A stretch of DNA of 64,000 bases from Zhengitettix transpicula. Taxonomy: Eukaryota > Arthropoda > Insecta > Orthoptera > Tetrigidae. Positions 1-10,993 of this stretch are shown piece by piece. The position numbers were made by a program, and so were the translations under genes. Each line of letters opens with the position of its first letter. Positions within the stretch are counted from its first letter, which is position 1. The stretch spans positions 220,192,746 through 220,256,745 of the forward strand of contig CM073590.1 in the NCBI GenBank assembly GCA_037074705.1. The letters are read 5' to 3'. The notes beneath the pieces were generated by a model, which was not told the DNA's origin, ran no database searches, and saw nothing but the letters and a program-made list of their open reading frames with translations.

Positions 1-218
1 GATAATAGGTACAGTTTTTGTGTGATAAGATTTAACAAGGTGTGGAATTAAATATTAATGGTGGTGTTTCGAATACTTTTTTTTATATAAGCCTAAGTCA
101 AGAGTTTCATGGTTACGTTTTGTCCAATTTTCTACTGACCTTTCATTCATTTTAATTTTCGCAAACTTTTACGTTTACGTTATTATATTATATTTAATTG
201 GATGGTTTGTTGAATCAG

Positions 219-265
219 GCAATGGTCTTCTTGCTTTACAGAACCTTAAACCAGATGTATGAGAG
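219..265 (+). CDS. Candidate small internal exon with consensus donor
   Basis: A perfect donor (GAG|GTAAGT, intron from 266) follows a short open stretch. Two acceptors are possible: after the AG at 217-218 (47-nt exon) or after the pyrimidine-rich tract ending in the AG at 240-241 (24-nt microexon, 242-265). Both give the same open frame, reading AMVFLLYRTLNQMYE or only its end TLNQMYE, with a codon split at the donor. An in-frame stop lies just upstream of the longer version. I do not recognise the peptide. Splice-like strings occur by chance in DNA this long, so this is a candidate only. Confidence 0.3.
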
Positions 266-599
266 GTAAGTAAAAAACTGCATGGAATTTTTATACATTT
301 TCTTTTATATTTCAATTTAGTAAAAACGAAAATAATACCTAAAAATTGAATCTCGTCAATTTTTTGTTACACTTAAGTTTTTGTTTTATTTAATTGTTTG
401 TAATTAACCTATAGTTTTATTTAAAAATGACCTTAACACTAAGACTTCTCAAATTAATTCTGTCAATTATAACTGTACTTGGAAATAAATGAAAAAAAAG
501 TTAATGGACGACGAGTATTGGTAGGAAAAGGTAGGTAATGTAGTTAGGAGGATGATCGTTTCGCAACAGGTTATTAGTTGCTATTGAGTAATATTACTA
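266..599. other. AT-rich spacer
   Basis: If the donor at 266 is real this is intron. I see no open frame, repeat or RNA here. Confidence 0.5.
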
Positions 600-919
600 G
601 TGAGATTCACAGCAGTCTACCTGAATATTGGAAATGTATTTGCTTCTCTTCCAGTGAGAAATTCGGTTCATATGATAGAAAAAAATCATGACTTGGCTAC
701 GATTCTTGAGAAAATCAAATATCAAGACCATCAATGCGTTAGTTTGTGGAGATTTAGAAATACTAACCATGTTGTTGTCAGGGAGGATGTACAAAATATT
801 CTACTAAATTGGGGCTCATAAAGCAGTTTGTCAAATCACTGATAAGAGAAGGGAATTGTTTCAGTTATCTGTGGCTCAAGTTCCCGAAACTGTTTCAAGC
901 CAAGTTAACAGAAGGCGTT

Positions 920-930
920 TTCACTGGCTC
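920..930 (+). repeat. Target-site duplication, left copy
   Basis: TTCACTGGCTC here is matched by TTCACTGGCCC at 1438-1448 (10 of 11). Both read in frame as Phe-Thr-Gly of the interrupted gene, so the duplication arose from insertion into that gene. Confidence 0.75.
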
Positions 931-1437
931 TTTTTTTTAGGGCAACAGGCTACATGAGGATAATCCACGTTGGGCAACTCCCCTTTAATAGCATAGGAAG
1001 GGATTTGAAATGGGGGATGCGGAAGGGTAGAGGAAGGTAGCCAAGGGTTACTAGGGCCCCCGTGCTATGGTTTAAGGATCTTACCCGGAATTTGAAAAAC
1101 CTGCATCAGGTAGGTCGGGCATTGGGTACTTGTCCCACGCCATTCCGATAGCGGGAGAGGTGCTTGCTGTGGGGACGCAGCATTTCCTTCTCCGTGCATC
1201 GACTAGTTTAGGAGGCAGCTGGCTGACTATTCGAATGGGAATAGCGGACAACTCTTACCGTATGCCCAAGGTCTGTGACCCCGGAACATACACCTCTCAG
1301 AACAGGCCGAGGTGCCTCGGCTTGTGGGAACCTTAGTTCAAAAACGGAGAGGAAAAGGCGTACCCAAAGGCAGCCCCTTCGTATCTCTCCTAAAAGGTTC
1401 TGCCTGCGAGAGAAAATCCCTTGCAGGTCATCGTTCG
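931..1437 (-). mobile_element. SINE-like A-tailed retroelement, copy 1
   Basis: This copy of the main dispersed repeat in the window sits on the minus strand, so its A-tail appears as the T-run at 931-938. Its limits are set by the interrupted gene and by an 11-bp near-identical duplication at 920-930 and 1438-1448. It aligns along its length with 17,569-18,184 and 37,914-38,384. Short open frames inside it recur in the other copies but match no domain I know. It could be a SINE or the 3' end of a larger non-LTR element. Confidence 0.85.
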
Positions 1438-1448
1438 TTCACTGGCCC
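1438..1448 (+). repeat. Target-site duplication, right copy
   Basis: Right-hand partner of 920-930. The gene relic resumes here in the proper order (GPGIRKLL). Confidence 0.75.
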
Positions 1449-1845
1449 CGGCATTAGAAAACTTTTATCTGATCGCCTCATTTTAGAAACAATGGGAGAA
1501 AAGGAAAAATAAGCATGGGACTCTTTTTGCACAAGATTTTGGGAAATATTAGGAACGTAGACTACGAAACGATTGTACAACACATGCTGTCAGCGTATGA
1601 AGCTCAAGGATACAAGATGAGCTTAAAATTTCATTTCTTACATCCAATATTGAAAACTTGAGAGCCTACAGTGAAGAATAGGATGAAAGATTTCACCAGG
1701 TTGCCCAAGTGATCGAGAGATGTTATCAAGGAAAATGGTATATCAACTGTTGGATGTTTAATTGAGAAACCAGAGAAGAAAATGAGAAATGAGTTCCGAG
1801 AAGCATCAAAGAGAAGAAGAAAAGGTTTCACAAGGTAAAAGAATA

Positions 1846-2281
1846 AACCTAGAATTGTATATAAATATCAGAAACAATTTTTTGATTTGTTGAAAGAAAA
1901 TATATATTTAGTTCATTGTAGTAAATAAGTGTATTCATACAAATTTTGTTTTTACTTCGCAGAAAATCCATACATGAGATTTCATTGAAGATATTTTAAG
2001 AATATGTTACATTTTAAACATATAATTCAGCAAAAATGTCCCATTCAGCTGGAGTATTGGTATTTTTTTTCTGACATGTGTTATTAAAAAATTGGGCATT
2101 TATTTGATTTTTAAGTTTATTATCTGAGGACCCCTCCTGATAAACGTTTTAAGATTTTTTAAGTACCTCACTTCTGTGAAACTTATAAATGTATCCCAAT
2201 ACTGGAGAAAAATAAGTAAACAACACTTCTTGATTATATCTTAACCATATGCTGCATTATTATTCAAATTAAACTCTGATA
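1846..2281. other. AT-rich spacer
   Basis: Nothing recognisable is seen on either strand. Confidence 0.5.
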
Positions 2282-2645
2282 ATGAGTGAGCCGTTTAAGG
2301 GTGGATTTATCTGTTATAGGCATATATTGGGAGTTAAGAGTAACTGTTTTAGCGGGTTAGCTTTTACGGGTGCAATTAACGTTGGTGGGGTGCTAACGCG
2401 CTGGCAGTTGAGCGCAAACATTACGCGCCACTTAGCTCCTTCGCTCTTCTTTTCTAAAGTGCAACCACGCACGTGTACGAGACTAGAGCTTTCCAGTTCC
2501 GTCCTGTGTTTCACACATCACGTAGATCAACTGTTGTTCGGCAAATGCGGAGGCTGCGGCGAGATTTATGCAGAGGATGACCCAACAACTTACGTCATGG
2601 AAAGAATCGGGGAGTGAATCACGGCCAGACGTGTCACAAAACCCT
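2282..2645. other. GC-richer, CpG-containing island with an unidentified 111-codon frame
   Basis: Base composition shifts clearly from the AT-rich flanks. A 111-codon frame runs on the plus strand (2282-2617), and shorter frames are open on the minus strand. None resembles a known protein, and openness on both strands is expected of GC-richer DNA. Motifs include CACGTG-like (CGCACGTGTACG), TTACGTCATGG (CRE-like) and several TAATT/ATTA cores. This could be a conserved regulatory element or an exon. Confidence 0.3.
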
Positions 2646-3063
2646 CCACCAGATTGGTGATCATTTTTAATTTTGATGACCACTTATCTCGAGAAAGGAT
2701 CATTTTCAGACTCACCGTTCACATTTTATGTTATTAATAAATGTAAATTGGAGTGAATGGGTGAAGTTACTTGCCACCTAACGACATGTATCTTTCGTAC
2801 GACGATTCAATTTTAGAAGCTGGGAAAAGTTTCTTGCAATTGTTACCCGTATTCAAATTTATTTAATGATAAATTAATGCCTTCAATCAAATTATCTAAT
2901 TTGATGCTACACAAACATAGATTGAAATTTTTTTACATATAAAAGTGATTTCCACGACCAAATATCCACACATCTGAATGACGTTTAGCTGGTTATCTGA
3001 ACGTGTTTTCTTAAAAAGTGTAAAAGTTATAACAATTGCATTGCATAAAACATTTCGACGTCA
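2646..3063. other. AT-rich spacer
   Basis: No frame or repeat is recognised. Confidence 0.4.
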
Positions 3064-3069
3064 ACTTAC

Positions 3070-3174
3070 CTGAACAGTTGTTGAGGCGTATCCTCACAAA
3101 GGGGCAAAATGGCGCGATATATTTTCGTTGCCTGGAGACGTGAGTTGCTTAGTGATTCCAAAACTGAGACTGAC
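3070..3174 (-). CDS. Candidate exon with consensus donor, overlapping an X-box-like motif
   Basis: On the minus strand the sequence reads CAG|GTAAGT with the exon ending at 3070. A possible acceptor (ATACAG) ends at 3175, which gives a 105-nt exon with one open frame (for example KIYRAILPLCEDTPQQLF) in phase 2 at both ends. The acceptor is weak, with no good pyrimidine tract. Alternatively this is a non-coding first exon: positions 3127-3139 read GTTGCC-T-GGAGAC, which fits the RFX X-box consensus RYYNYY-N-RRNRAC and on the minus strand would lie about 57 nt before the donor. I recognise no protein. Confidence 0.3.
3127..3139. promoter_or_regulatory. X-box-like (RFX) motif
   Basis: GTTGCCTGGAGAC matches RYYNYY-N-RRNRAC exactly, with a 1-nt spacer. 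RFX factors bind such sites in promoters of ciliary genes. A degenerate 13-mer can occur by chance in 64 kb. Its position beside a good minus-strand donor is what makes it worth listing. Confidence 0.3.
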
Positions 3175-3312
3175 CTGTATTGTCATGCGCTACGAAATAT
3201 TTTCTTTAACTTATGAGAGTTGGTGAAAAATGATAATAAATAAAGACTGGGTTCTTATATGTCGATGTTGAATTATAATATAACAAACCACACATTATTT
3301 ATTTTTATTCCG

Positions 3313-3411
3313 AGAGAAAAAACCACAGAGTCTCGTATATTGTTAAAAAAATATAATTTTCAACCTATGCAAATTTTAAACAATATACGAGACTGTGTGT
3401 GGGTTTTCTGC
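3313..3411. repeat. Small foldback (inverted repeat)
   Basis: Arms of about 32 bp pair around a short AT-rich loop. The left arm includes GTCTCGTATATTGTT and the right arm AACAATATACGAGAC, an exact 15-bp pair. The open frame that spans it is probably incidental. Confidence 0.7.
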
Positions 3412-3985
3412 CTGAATATTTATCTGCGAACTGTCTTTCGCAATAAAATACATTATTTATTTTATATTTGCTCTATATATTTTTTTCCAATTATGTTCTC
3501 TCATATTATTTTATCACCTTTTTAATTTAATATTTTCGAGTACACAAATAGTTTCATTTCTTTAACGTACATGTTAATTAACCGTATGTTAAAATAACGA
3601 ATTATAATAAACAAATGAATCTTCAATTTCAACATATAAAGAATGATTTCGATGCTTGTTATTTTGAAAACAACTTGTTCTTGCATTATACTAGCAGGTT
3701 TGTCCACAAATATTGACCTTCCTGAATCGATATTGAAATGGTAAACATATACATTCCGGCCACAGCTGGCTCGGAAAACATTTTTGTATGAGAGGAGTAG
3801 AGGAGTACAGAATATTCGTTTACGTAAAAATTATCTTGTATGTATTAGTTAATTAAGAAAAATATGCATAAAAATAACATATACCACAAACAAATACTTT
3901 CTCAAAATGGACTAAGACGTGTCGGTTTTTTTCTCAAAAAATTAAGTTAAAAATGTAGTAATAAAGACTTTATATAATGGAATAT

Positions 3986-4090
3986 TCCTCTACCCTCTCC
4001 TCCCCCATTTCAAATCCCTTACTATGCTATTAAAGAGGATTATCCTCACGTAGCCTGTTAGACGCCCATCCCACCCCCGCGGCAAAAAAA
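3986..4090 (+). mobile_element. SINE-like retroelement, copy 2 (5'-truncated)
   Basis: This is the last roughly 105 bp of the family: TTTCAAATCCCTT, CTATGCTATTAAA and TAGCCTGTT are followed by an A-run. Only the 3' end is present, as expected from incomplete reverse transcription. Confidence 0.8.
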
Positions 4091-5035
4091 TCTATAGTTA
4101 GACAAGAACGGAATTTTCACGTTACATCGACTAGAATATTTTGCTGGTTCTTTACCGTTTTTCAAAGTTTGTTTATTACTACAGTCTTATACAGTCGATA
4201 TTCAAAAAACTATTGTAGATGATTACTGTAGTGTTACATATTCATAATATCATAAATAAATATGTATCAACACAATATTTAACGACCTATTAACATACAT
4301 TTTTTATAATTAACAATTATTAGACAATTTTTTTTTATTTACCAACGATACGTTTCGTGTACTTATTTGTCCCGTTTTCAGGCTGTGGTCCGACTGGAAG
4401 GTTTGTCTTAATGTTGTAAACGTTTAGCTAGTCTGATTATGAGTATTCCTTGTTAGATTTCTTCGGTAACGGAACATCAAACTTATTGATATATGTGCTT
4501 TTAGTTATAATACACAATATAATTTTATTTAGTTTAATAACTTATAAAAAATGAAAAAATGTATAATCAGGAAATTTGAACACATAAAAATTATGAATTG
4601 GGAATAATATCAAGTTTTGGAATAATTACATAATATCATTTCATATCGTATATCAAGACTGAAACAGAAAAGAAAAAATATTGAAATTAAAATCTAAGAT
4701 AAAACTTTTTCTATAATTATAATTTATATCATTGAGAGGATAGCCATGACAGAAATTTCGAAAAAATATTTTTCAGTCCTGAAAAAATTGGTGAGATTGT
4801 GCTTTGCCTGTCTGAACAATAGAGGGACGAAATATAATGACTTTTATTTTACGGAGGTGTATATGGCAAAGAGGACCGAACAAAAGAGAATATCATGGAA
4901 TAGTGAATCAGATTAATTACCCTCAATTACGTAAGGATCCATCTGTAAATAATAACGTTGTACGATTACAATATTCTTTTAAAGTGTCTTGTTATTTTTT
5001 TACAGCACTGGAGTCTTTTTTTAGAAAAGTATTTC
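4091..5035. other. AT-rich spacer
   Basis: No supportable gene or repeat is seen. A 72-codon frame near 4837-5055 has no recognisable content. Confidence 0.4.
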
Positions 5036-5290
5036 TTGTCTGCCACGAGGTCTAGACGTGGCAGTGGCCTACGTGCCTCTAATTAGGTCATTATCGGAAG
5101 CAACGATACGGGAGCCTTGCTAATGGGTGACGCTGGCTCCAGGGCATTGTCTCAACCTCTTAGCACTTCTATTTGCGACGTGTGACGTAATTCCTGGCGA
5201 TATTTCCTCCATACGCCAGGGCGCAGTATAAGTAAGGGATGCAGAGAAAGTGTTGAGAATTTACATCCCCTTTTAGGGTGCAATTATAAT
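5036..5290. other. GC-richer island, possible regulatory element
   Basis: The composition contrasts with its flanks. It opens with the inverted pair TGCCACG...CGTGGCA (5041-5063) and contains TCTAATTAGG (homeodomain-type core) and TGTGACGTAAT (CRE-like). There is no credible reading frame. A conserved non-coding element is an inference from composition and motif density only. Confidence 0.25.
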
Positions 5291-6034
5291 CCTTGTCTAA
5301 AAGGTTTTAAGGTGACCAAATAATAAATAACTTTCGCAAAATCTTCAAAGTTGCTGTGACGGTAGTTTATCTAGTTCATATTATAACCCTTTTAACTGGA
5401 AATTTGTATTTCTCCCATACATTGTCGTTATGATTGATTTATAATTTCTATTGTATCCACATTCGTTCTTAAAATTACGCTCAATTTATTTTTTACACGG
5501 TGAAAAAATTAAAAAATTTTTTTTATTACCGTTAACCTGAACAAATCCCTTAGAAGCTTCCGTCTCGCTACGCAAACTTTATGTACAATTTCTAATTTGA
5601 ATATATCGTACAATGATGTTCGTGTATAAGGCTCTAGATAGCGTCCTATATTCATCTAAAAAATTTGAAATGTTTAAATTTTAATAAAGAGATAAGATAT
5701 TTATTTTTAAGTCTACAAATTATAATGAATTAACTGTAACTTAAAATCATATAGATATAAAATAATTTTTAAACCAACACTTAACATTAGTATAATCGAA
5801 ATTATAATAGATAATTGATGTACTGTATTACACTACACAGAAGACGATCAATAATGAAAATATGCAAAAATTTTCTCGCTAGGTATAGACACATAATTTT
5901 TGCATCATTTGAAAGTATCGGCGCAAATAAATTTATTAAAAAATTTATTGAAATACAAAATATACTAAATACCCTTAAGTAAATTTTTTCCTTAAAATTA
6001 CTTCACTTACGCATAAGATGAATAAAAGTTCTAA

Positions 6035-6180
6035 AATATGAAACGTCTATGTTAAAAGTATAATATTTCTGTATATTTTATATAAATAGCCAAATAACAG
6101 CCAAAAAATAGGCGCTAATTTAAATACCGCACACCGTTTCTGCAATATATGTAGTTTTCGTCGGATTCCTCCTCCATCAA
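6035..6180 (+). repeat. Half-copy of foldback family C
   Basis: It resembles one arm of the element at 9,440-9,690 (AAACGTCTRTGTTAAA near the start) and, inverted, the right arm of the element at 40,357-40,623 (GCAGAAAC...GTGCGGTATTT). The second arm is absent. Confidence 0.55.
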
Positions 6181-6631
6181 AGATTTAGACTCGTTTGGGC
6201 TGCCACGTAACTAATTTTTAATTTTATAATACATAATAAAATAAAATAAACAAATTTTAACATTAATTATTAATTAGAACAAAATCAATAAAAAGACGGC
6301 ACGAATAAAAACAAATTTAAACATCATTTGGATATTTTCTGTTAAGATTTGGTCTTCTGCAAGACTACATTAGTTTTAAGTAAATTTCATTCATTTTGAC
6401 AATTGGCAACAATTGAAATCAGTGTAGAACACTTTTAACTACAGGGCCAACGAAAAAGTATCTTGGGATTTTGCAACCTTATAAAATATTATTTTTTAAA
6501 CGTACGGAAATAATACTTGTGTTGAAAGAATTTAAGTTTTCTCTCGATCACTGGATGACGGTGCTAGTCATCTCAAGTATCGCATTTTCTCTATGCCGTT
6601 ATTATTTAAGTCTGAATTCGTGTGCCGATAA

Positions 6632-7317
6632 ATGTTGACCGTGCAACAGAATGCGCAATATGTGTTGTGGTATTGAGAATTTAACTCCATTGTAGCAGTT
6701 CAACGTAAATGGCGTACGTTACATCCCGATGAAAATCTTCCAGACGACAAAATCGGTAGATGAAACAATTCAAAGAAACTGGAAGCTTACCTATAGGACG
6801 ACCAAGCACTTTAGATGAAAATCCACCAGTACGTTCGTGGTCCTCCAAAAGTGAATGTTTGTTGTGGGCTGTTCTACGATCGCGTTGTTGGTCCTTTCTT
6901 CTTCACAGAAAGTAGTATAACCGGAAACGTTTATCACGATTGGCTGGAAATTTATGTCTTTCCATAAACTAATTATTAGGAAGCTGCAACTGGGAATAAG
7001 ATGATTTTCGTGCAGAACGGAGCATCTCCTTCACTATGCGTGAAGACTTGAACGAGAAGTTCCCCAACTCATGAATACGACCAGATGGCCCAATTCCGTG
7101 GCCTGCACGAAGCCCCGACCTTACGCCTCTTGACTTCTTCTTCTGACGGTACATTAAAAGCATTTTGAACAGTGGTTTCAGTCACCTAATAATACGTCGA
7201 ATCATAGCCGCAACTGAAACTGTAACTCCAGATATTATTCACAGGACGTGAAGTGAGATTGACTACCGTCTGGAAGTCTATCGAGCGGTTCATGGTGCAC
7301 ATATCGAAACTTATTGA
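6632..7317 (+). pseudogene. Dead Tc1/mariner-superfamily transposase (DUF4817 + DDE_3 type)
   Basis: This is a decayed transposase. The N-terminal helix-turn-helix part (DUF4817 type) reads VQRKWRTLHP then MKQFKETGSL with GRPST. After an internal deletion the DDE part reads PPKVNVCCGLFYDRVVGPFFF and NVYHDWLEIY, then FVQNGASPS in place of the usual QDGA-P-H, so that catalytic Asp is Asn. WPARSPDLTPLDFF follows, with the last acidic residue kept, and the relic ends EIDYRLEVYRAVHGAHIE with a stop at 7315. Stops, frameshifts and the deletion make it inactive. I could not identify terminal inverted repeats. It differs in type from the mariner relic at 35,290-36,150. Confidence 0.88.
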
Positions 7318-8680
7318 AATGGTTACAAAACTTGGTACATTTCTGAATATTTTAGTACTGAATTTCTGTTCATATCTATTTATTTATTTATTTCCGTAAC
7401 TCAATTTTTTTCCTCGGCATTCTTTTTCAATGACCCGGTACATTTGTAGAATGTCTATTTCTTCCATCTGTCAATTGAATATCCATCAACGAGAATTTCA
7501 ACGTTACCATTATGAAACTATATAATAAAAAGGATGTATATTTGTATGTATTTACGTTAATTTTTATATAATTATAACGCATGGACAGATAGCAACATAA
7601 CTTGGTACATATATTCTTAAAAACACGAGAAACGGTACTGTAGGGGTGATAAACCCCTAGCATAAATAAGGAAATAATTATAATTTAAATAAAGCAGAAA
7701 TATTTACATTGAATAAAAAGTATAATTTTATCCGACAATACCCCATCGAATAATAATAAAAAACAATACGAAATATTTTATGATCCTTGCGGAAAATATA
7801 AGTTAATTTTCGTGATATATTAGAGACTAATATGGCGACTATTTGTTTACATTATGAATCTAGCTAGTAATTTCATCAATTTAATCTTGTAATGTCTGAA
7901 GACTGAGGAATAATTATATCCTGCAGTACTCAAGAAAAAAATCGGAGGTGTGTTTGGTGGGATTGATGTAATAAAAATCAATGCATTTTATAGCTGTTAA
8001 ATTAATGCACTATCGGTCGAAAGTATGTACGGAACTAGGAATATTTAGATTTAGGTTAAATCAATTCTCAATAAGTAGACGGGCAACGTCGAGCACACAG
8101 CTAGTTAATAATACGAAAAATAGCCAATTAAGACATGATATGGGGACAATATACTCGCACATGCGACATACATATTTATGTTATTCGGGAAATTCCATTT
8201 TTATTTACGATAATACAAATGCCTATTTTTCTTGCACTATTTGTCCATTCCAATTTTAATTTCGGACGGACGAAACTGCTTAAAAAGTATGCATAATAGA
8301 AAAAATTGAAAAATTGGACTTTTGAGCTTCCCGATAGGTTAGTTCGGGACACTGAGACACGAGGCTTAAAACCAGTGTTAGTTCCGGTTAATCGGGACGC
8401 CTGGCAACCCTGGGCTATGGCTATGGCTACCAACCAACTGCTGATTTGACAACGGCTTTTTTTTTAGGAATCGACCAGTCAGAAAAAAACAACACGATGA
8501 TTGGATGGTTTCTGTAGGGGTCCAATGGAACTAGTTTTGGTCTCAGGGAACATCGAGATTGTTCAACAATTCTTAATATTCTTGTTCATATGAGAATAGG
8601 AGAAAGGAATAAGCAGTTTCTGCTGTTGTTGGTGACGTAGTTACACGACGATGAATTTCCGTACGTAAGCCGTGAACAAG
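7318..8680. other. Spacer with no supported gene
   Basis: Mostly AT-rich. It includes a short TATT-type simple repeat near 7376-7393. Frames of 78-92 codons show no domain. The stretch 8330-8420 is somewhat GC-richer without a recognisable motif. Confidence 0.4.
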
Positions 8681-9181
8681 TTTGAGTTTTATTGAGGATA
8701 TTTATGCGGTGCGTGTTTGCAGGTGTAGTTCGACGGAGAGCTACTTAGGGCGGGATCCACAGCGGCTAACTGTGAATGCGAAACAGCGCACGGCACGCAT
8801 ATTGTGGGAGCAGTTTTATCACGTATGTGTCAGGCCATTGTTTCGCTGCGGTATTGTGCGTATGTAGCTTTGTGGCGGAGATAACGGCCAGCTCATCTAG
8901 ACAGACGCTGACATGGCATTCAGCCGCTGGAACAATGCGTTCGGAAGCAGAGGATGAGGAGAGGGCTGCGTTTCCCCGCTGCACTCGCGCGGCCTCAAGA
9001 AAGACCCCGCCCGAGACTGCAACCAACGTCACCGTCAATCGCTTTGCTAGACTGCCACGGATCATGTTCCAGGAAGTTTCACCAGGGTCCCCCCCGCACG
9101 AGTCAGATTGCTCGTTACTGGTCGATGGGTGCTTCACGTACGGTCATAACGCAGAAAAATAACATTAGGATTGGAGTTTAA
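8681..9181. other. GC-rich CpG island open on both strands
   Basis: It holds a 128-codon frame on plus (8776-9162) and a 123-codon frame on minus (8766-9137), which overlap almost completely. Neither resembles a known protein. Long frames on both strands of CpG-rich DNA argue for composition rather than coding. It could be a CpG-rich promoter or an exon of an unknown gene. Confidence 0.3.
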
Positions 9182-9439
9182 TAACATCCACCGCAAATTA
9201 TAAAACCATTGCGACGGAACAATTAATTTAAAAAATAGTTAAAAAATATTCAGTAGCTTCCAAGAAGGTACATCTGTACTAAAACTATTTAATTTTGCTC
9301 AATATTGGAATTTCGATGAAGAAAATAAATATTTCGCTAGTTAGAAGACTGAAATGTTACATATCAGTTCAAACACTACAGTCATCAATGTAAGAAATAA
9401 TACAAATAATGTAAACAGAATATATGATACATTAATATT

Positions 9440-9690
9440 TTGAAATTATAAAATGAAACGTCTGTGTTAAACTATATTAATTTGATAAATAAATTGCCAA
9501 ATGACAACGCAAAAATAAAGACGAAATTTTTGCAATGATTGTTGCATTCGTCAGGTGATTCAACAAACGCAAGAGCCGTAACTAGCTGGATTGTGCGGTG
9601 TGTCGTTCATTCCGTTTTTTTAATCACCTGACGAAAGCAACACGCATTTCAGAAACTTCGTTTTAATTTTTTCTGTCTAATTATTATTAT
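9440..9690. repeat. Foldback element, family C
   Basis: The arms share GCATTCGTCAGGTGATT on the left and AATCACCTGACGAAAGC on the right, which pair with few mismatches, and similarity continues outward into AT-rich arm ends. There is no coding capacity. It is related to 6,035-6,180 and 40,357-40,623. Confidence 0.7.
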
Positions 9691-10091
9691 TTTACATTAA
9701 AAACTTAATTATATTCCATTTTAATTAGGCTCACCTTTTTTGCTGCGTTTTTCTTTAAATTTAAATTGTAGCTATGCATCTTTTTTTCAATGAAATCATT
9801 GTTATATCTCATTTCGGCTCTGTTTGACATGGAAGTCAGTCTATACAATTGCTAATTGGTACTGGTCAGTGTCCAAATGTAAAATAGAACTAGTCAGTAT
9901 AGGAAAACCAAAAATTAATAAACAGTCCACAATATCAAAGGATAAATTTATTCCTTATTTCTTCACCATCAAAAAATTAAATAACTCACAAGTCATTCAG
10001 CTGACCATATTTATCTGGAAAAAGTTTATAAGAAACAATAACATTTCTGGAGATACATTCAAGCCTAACAATCTACACGAACAGTATTACA

Positions 10092-10311
10092 GCTGTTGAT
10101 AAAATTCTCGGGTCTCAACCAGGGCCAATTGTTTGTTGAATAACAACGTTTCGGCAGCAAGCTCCGCCATGGACATCAGGTTAATTGTTAGCCTGTAAAT
10201 AATTTAGATTAACTGTTAACCTGATGACGATGGCGGAGCTTGGCGCCGAATCGTTGTTATTCAACAAAACAATTGGTCCGGGTTGAGACCCGAGAATTTT
10301 TTCTACTACAG
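10092..10311. repeat. Foldback element with roughly 90-bp arms
   Basis: The left arm starts at the AAAATTCTCGGGTCTCAACC at 10,101 and the right arm ends with its complement at 10,300. The arms are nearly identical over about 90 bp, including CAAGCTCCGCCAT and CATCAGGTTAA, around a loop of about 20 bp. Weaker pairing continues to 10,092 and 10,311. It resembles a non-autonomous DNA element (foldback MITE). No other copy is in the window. Confidence 0.85.
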
Positions 10312-10671
10312 ATTCACCAGGAAAATCGCCGTTCCCTAATATTATAACTGTAATTAAAACACCAGCTCGTGGAGCAGTCACTCGGTAAAAATTTCCCACC
10401 GTATTGTTTGCGTTCCAAAAGTCAATCTGCTACCACACGCCTAGGTGATATTATTAGTGTAGGTTGTTATACTTGAATATAAGTTCAGAATTGATATGGT
10501 TTTTTATAAACATTTTCCAGATGAATTTAGTCAGCTGAAAAAAAGCTTCTGATTTGTGATGATGAAGAAATAAGCAAATAAATTGTATCTTTGATTCTGT
10601 GGACTGTTTATTGTTTTTCCTATATTAACTAGTACTATAGGGTCTAGGTGCAAAACACCGACACACACTTG

Positions 10672-10830
10672 CCCGAAGCACGATTTCCCGACAGTAATAT
10701 CCCGGTTGACGTTTGCCCGACAGTACAATATTCCGATTGACGTTTGCCCGACAGAACATTATCCCGATTGACGTTTTACTGTCTTGTTCTTTTCCCGATA
10801 GTTCAGTTTTCCGATGGGTCATTTTTCCAG
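10672..10830. repeat. 31-bp minisatellite, degenerate at its edges
   Basis: Units have the form TTTGCCCGACAG...CCGATTGACG. Two central units are exactly 31 bp and the first is 29 bp. The following sequence decays but keeps CCCGATAG and TTCCGATGGG pieces. Frames that cross the array are by-products of the repeat. Confidence 0.75.
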
Positions 10831-10993
10831 AAAGGCGCATAATATTAATATTGTAGAGAGAACTTAAAATGTATCTGGAATCGTTATTGGGTTTCCAAAC
10901 GGGTGGCGTTTACTTAGAACGTCGACTAGCACTGTTGCCATTTTCACCTAGAAGATTTTATTTTGTACATTTTATTGTAAATAATTTAAATTT

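Larger units (their letters stand above)
600..1845 (+). pseudogene. Relic of a repeat-associated multicopy arthropod gene, split by a retroelement
   Basis: Two blocks, 600-930 and 1438-1845, read as one decayed protein once the insertion at 931-1437 is removed. The left block gives pieces such as FASLPVRNSVHMIEKNHD and, after a frame change, LIKQFVKSL..G.CF. The right block continues with FTGPGIRKLL, then ILGN, MSLKFHFLH, and SEE*DERFHQ...YQGKW. These match, in order, the C-terminal half of a multicopy arthropod protein family with landmarks KLGLMKQFVKAL, GPQIRKL, FLGN, MSLKIHFL, EEQGERFHQD and RYQG. The family is of unknown function and I recognise it only from that motif order. Stops and frameshifts throughout make this copy dead. 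A second relic lies at 62,260-62,800 in the same orientation. Confidence 0.75.

Noticed and set aside
2548..2600. YAEDD string in the 111-codon frame, reminiscent of the reverse transcriptase YADD box
   Set aside because: No other reverse transcriptase motif surrounds it and the spacing is wrong.
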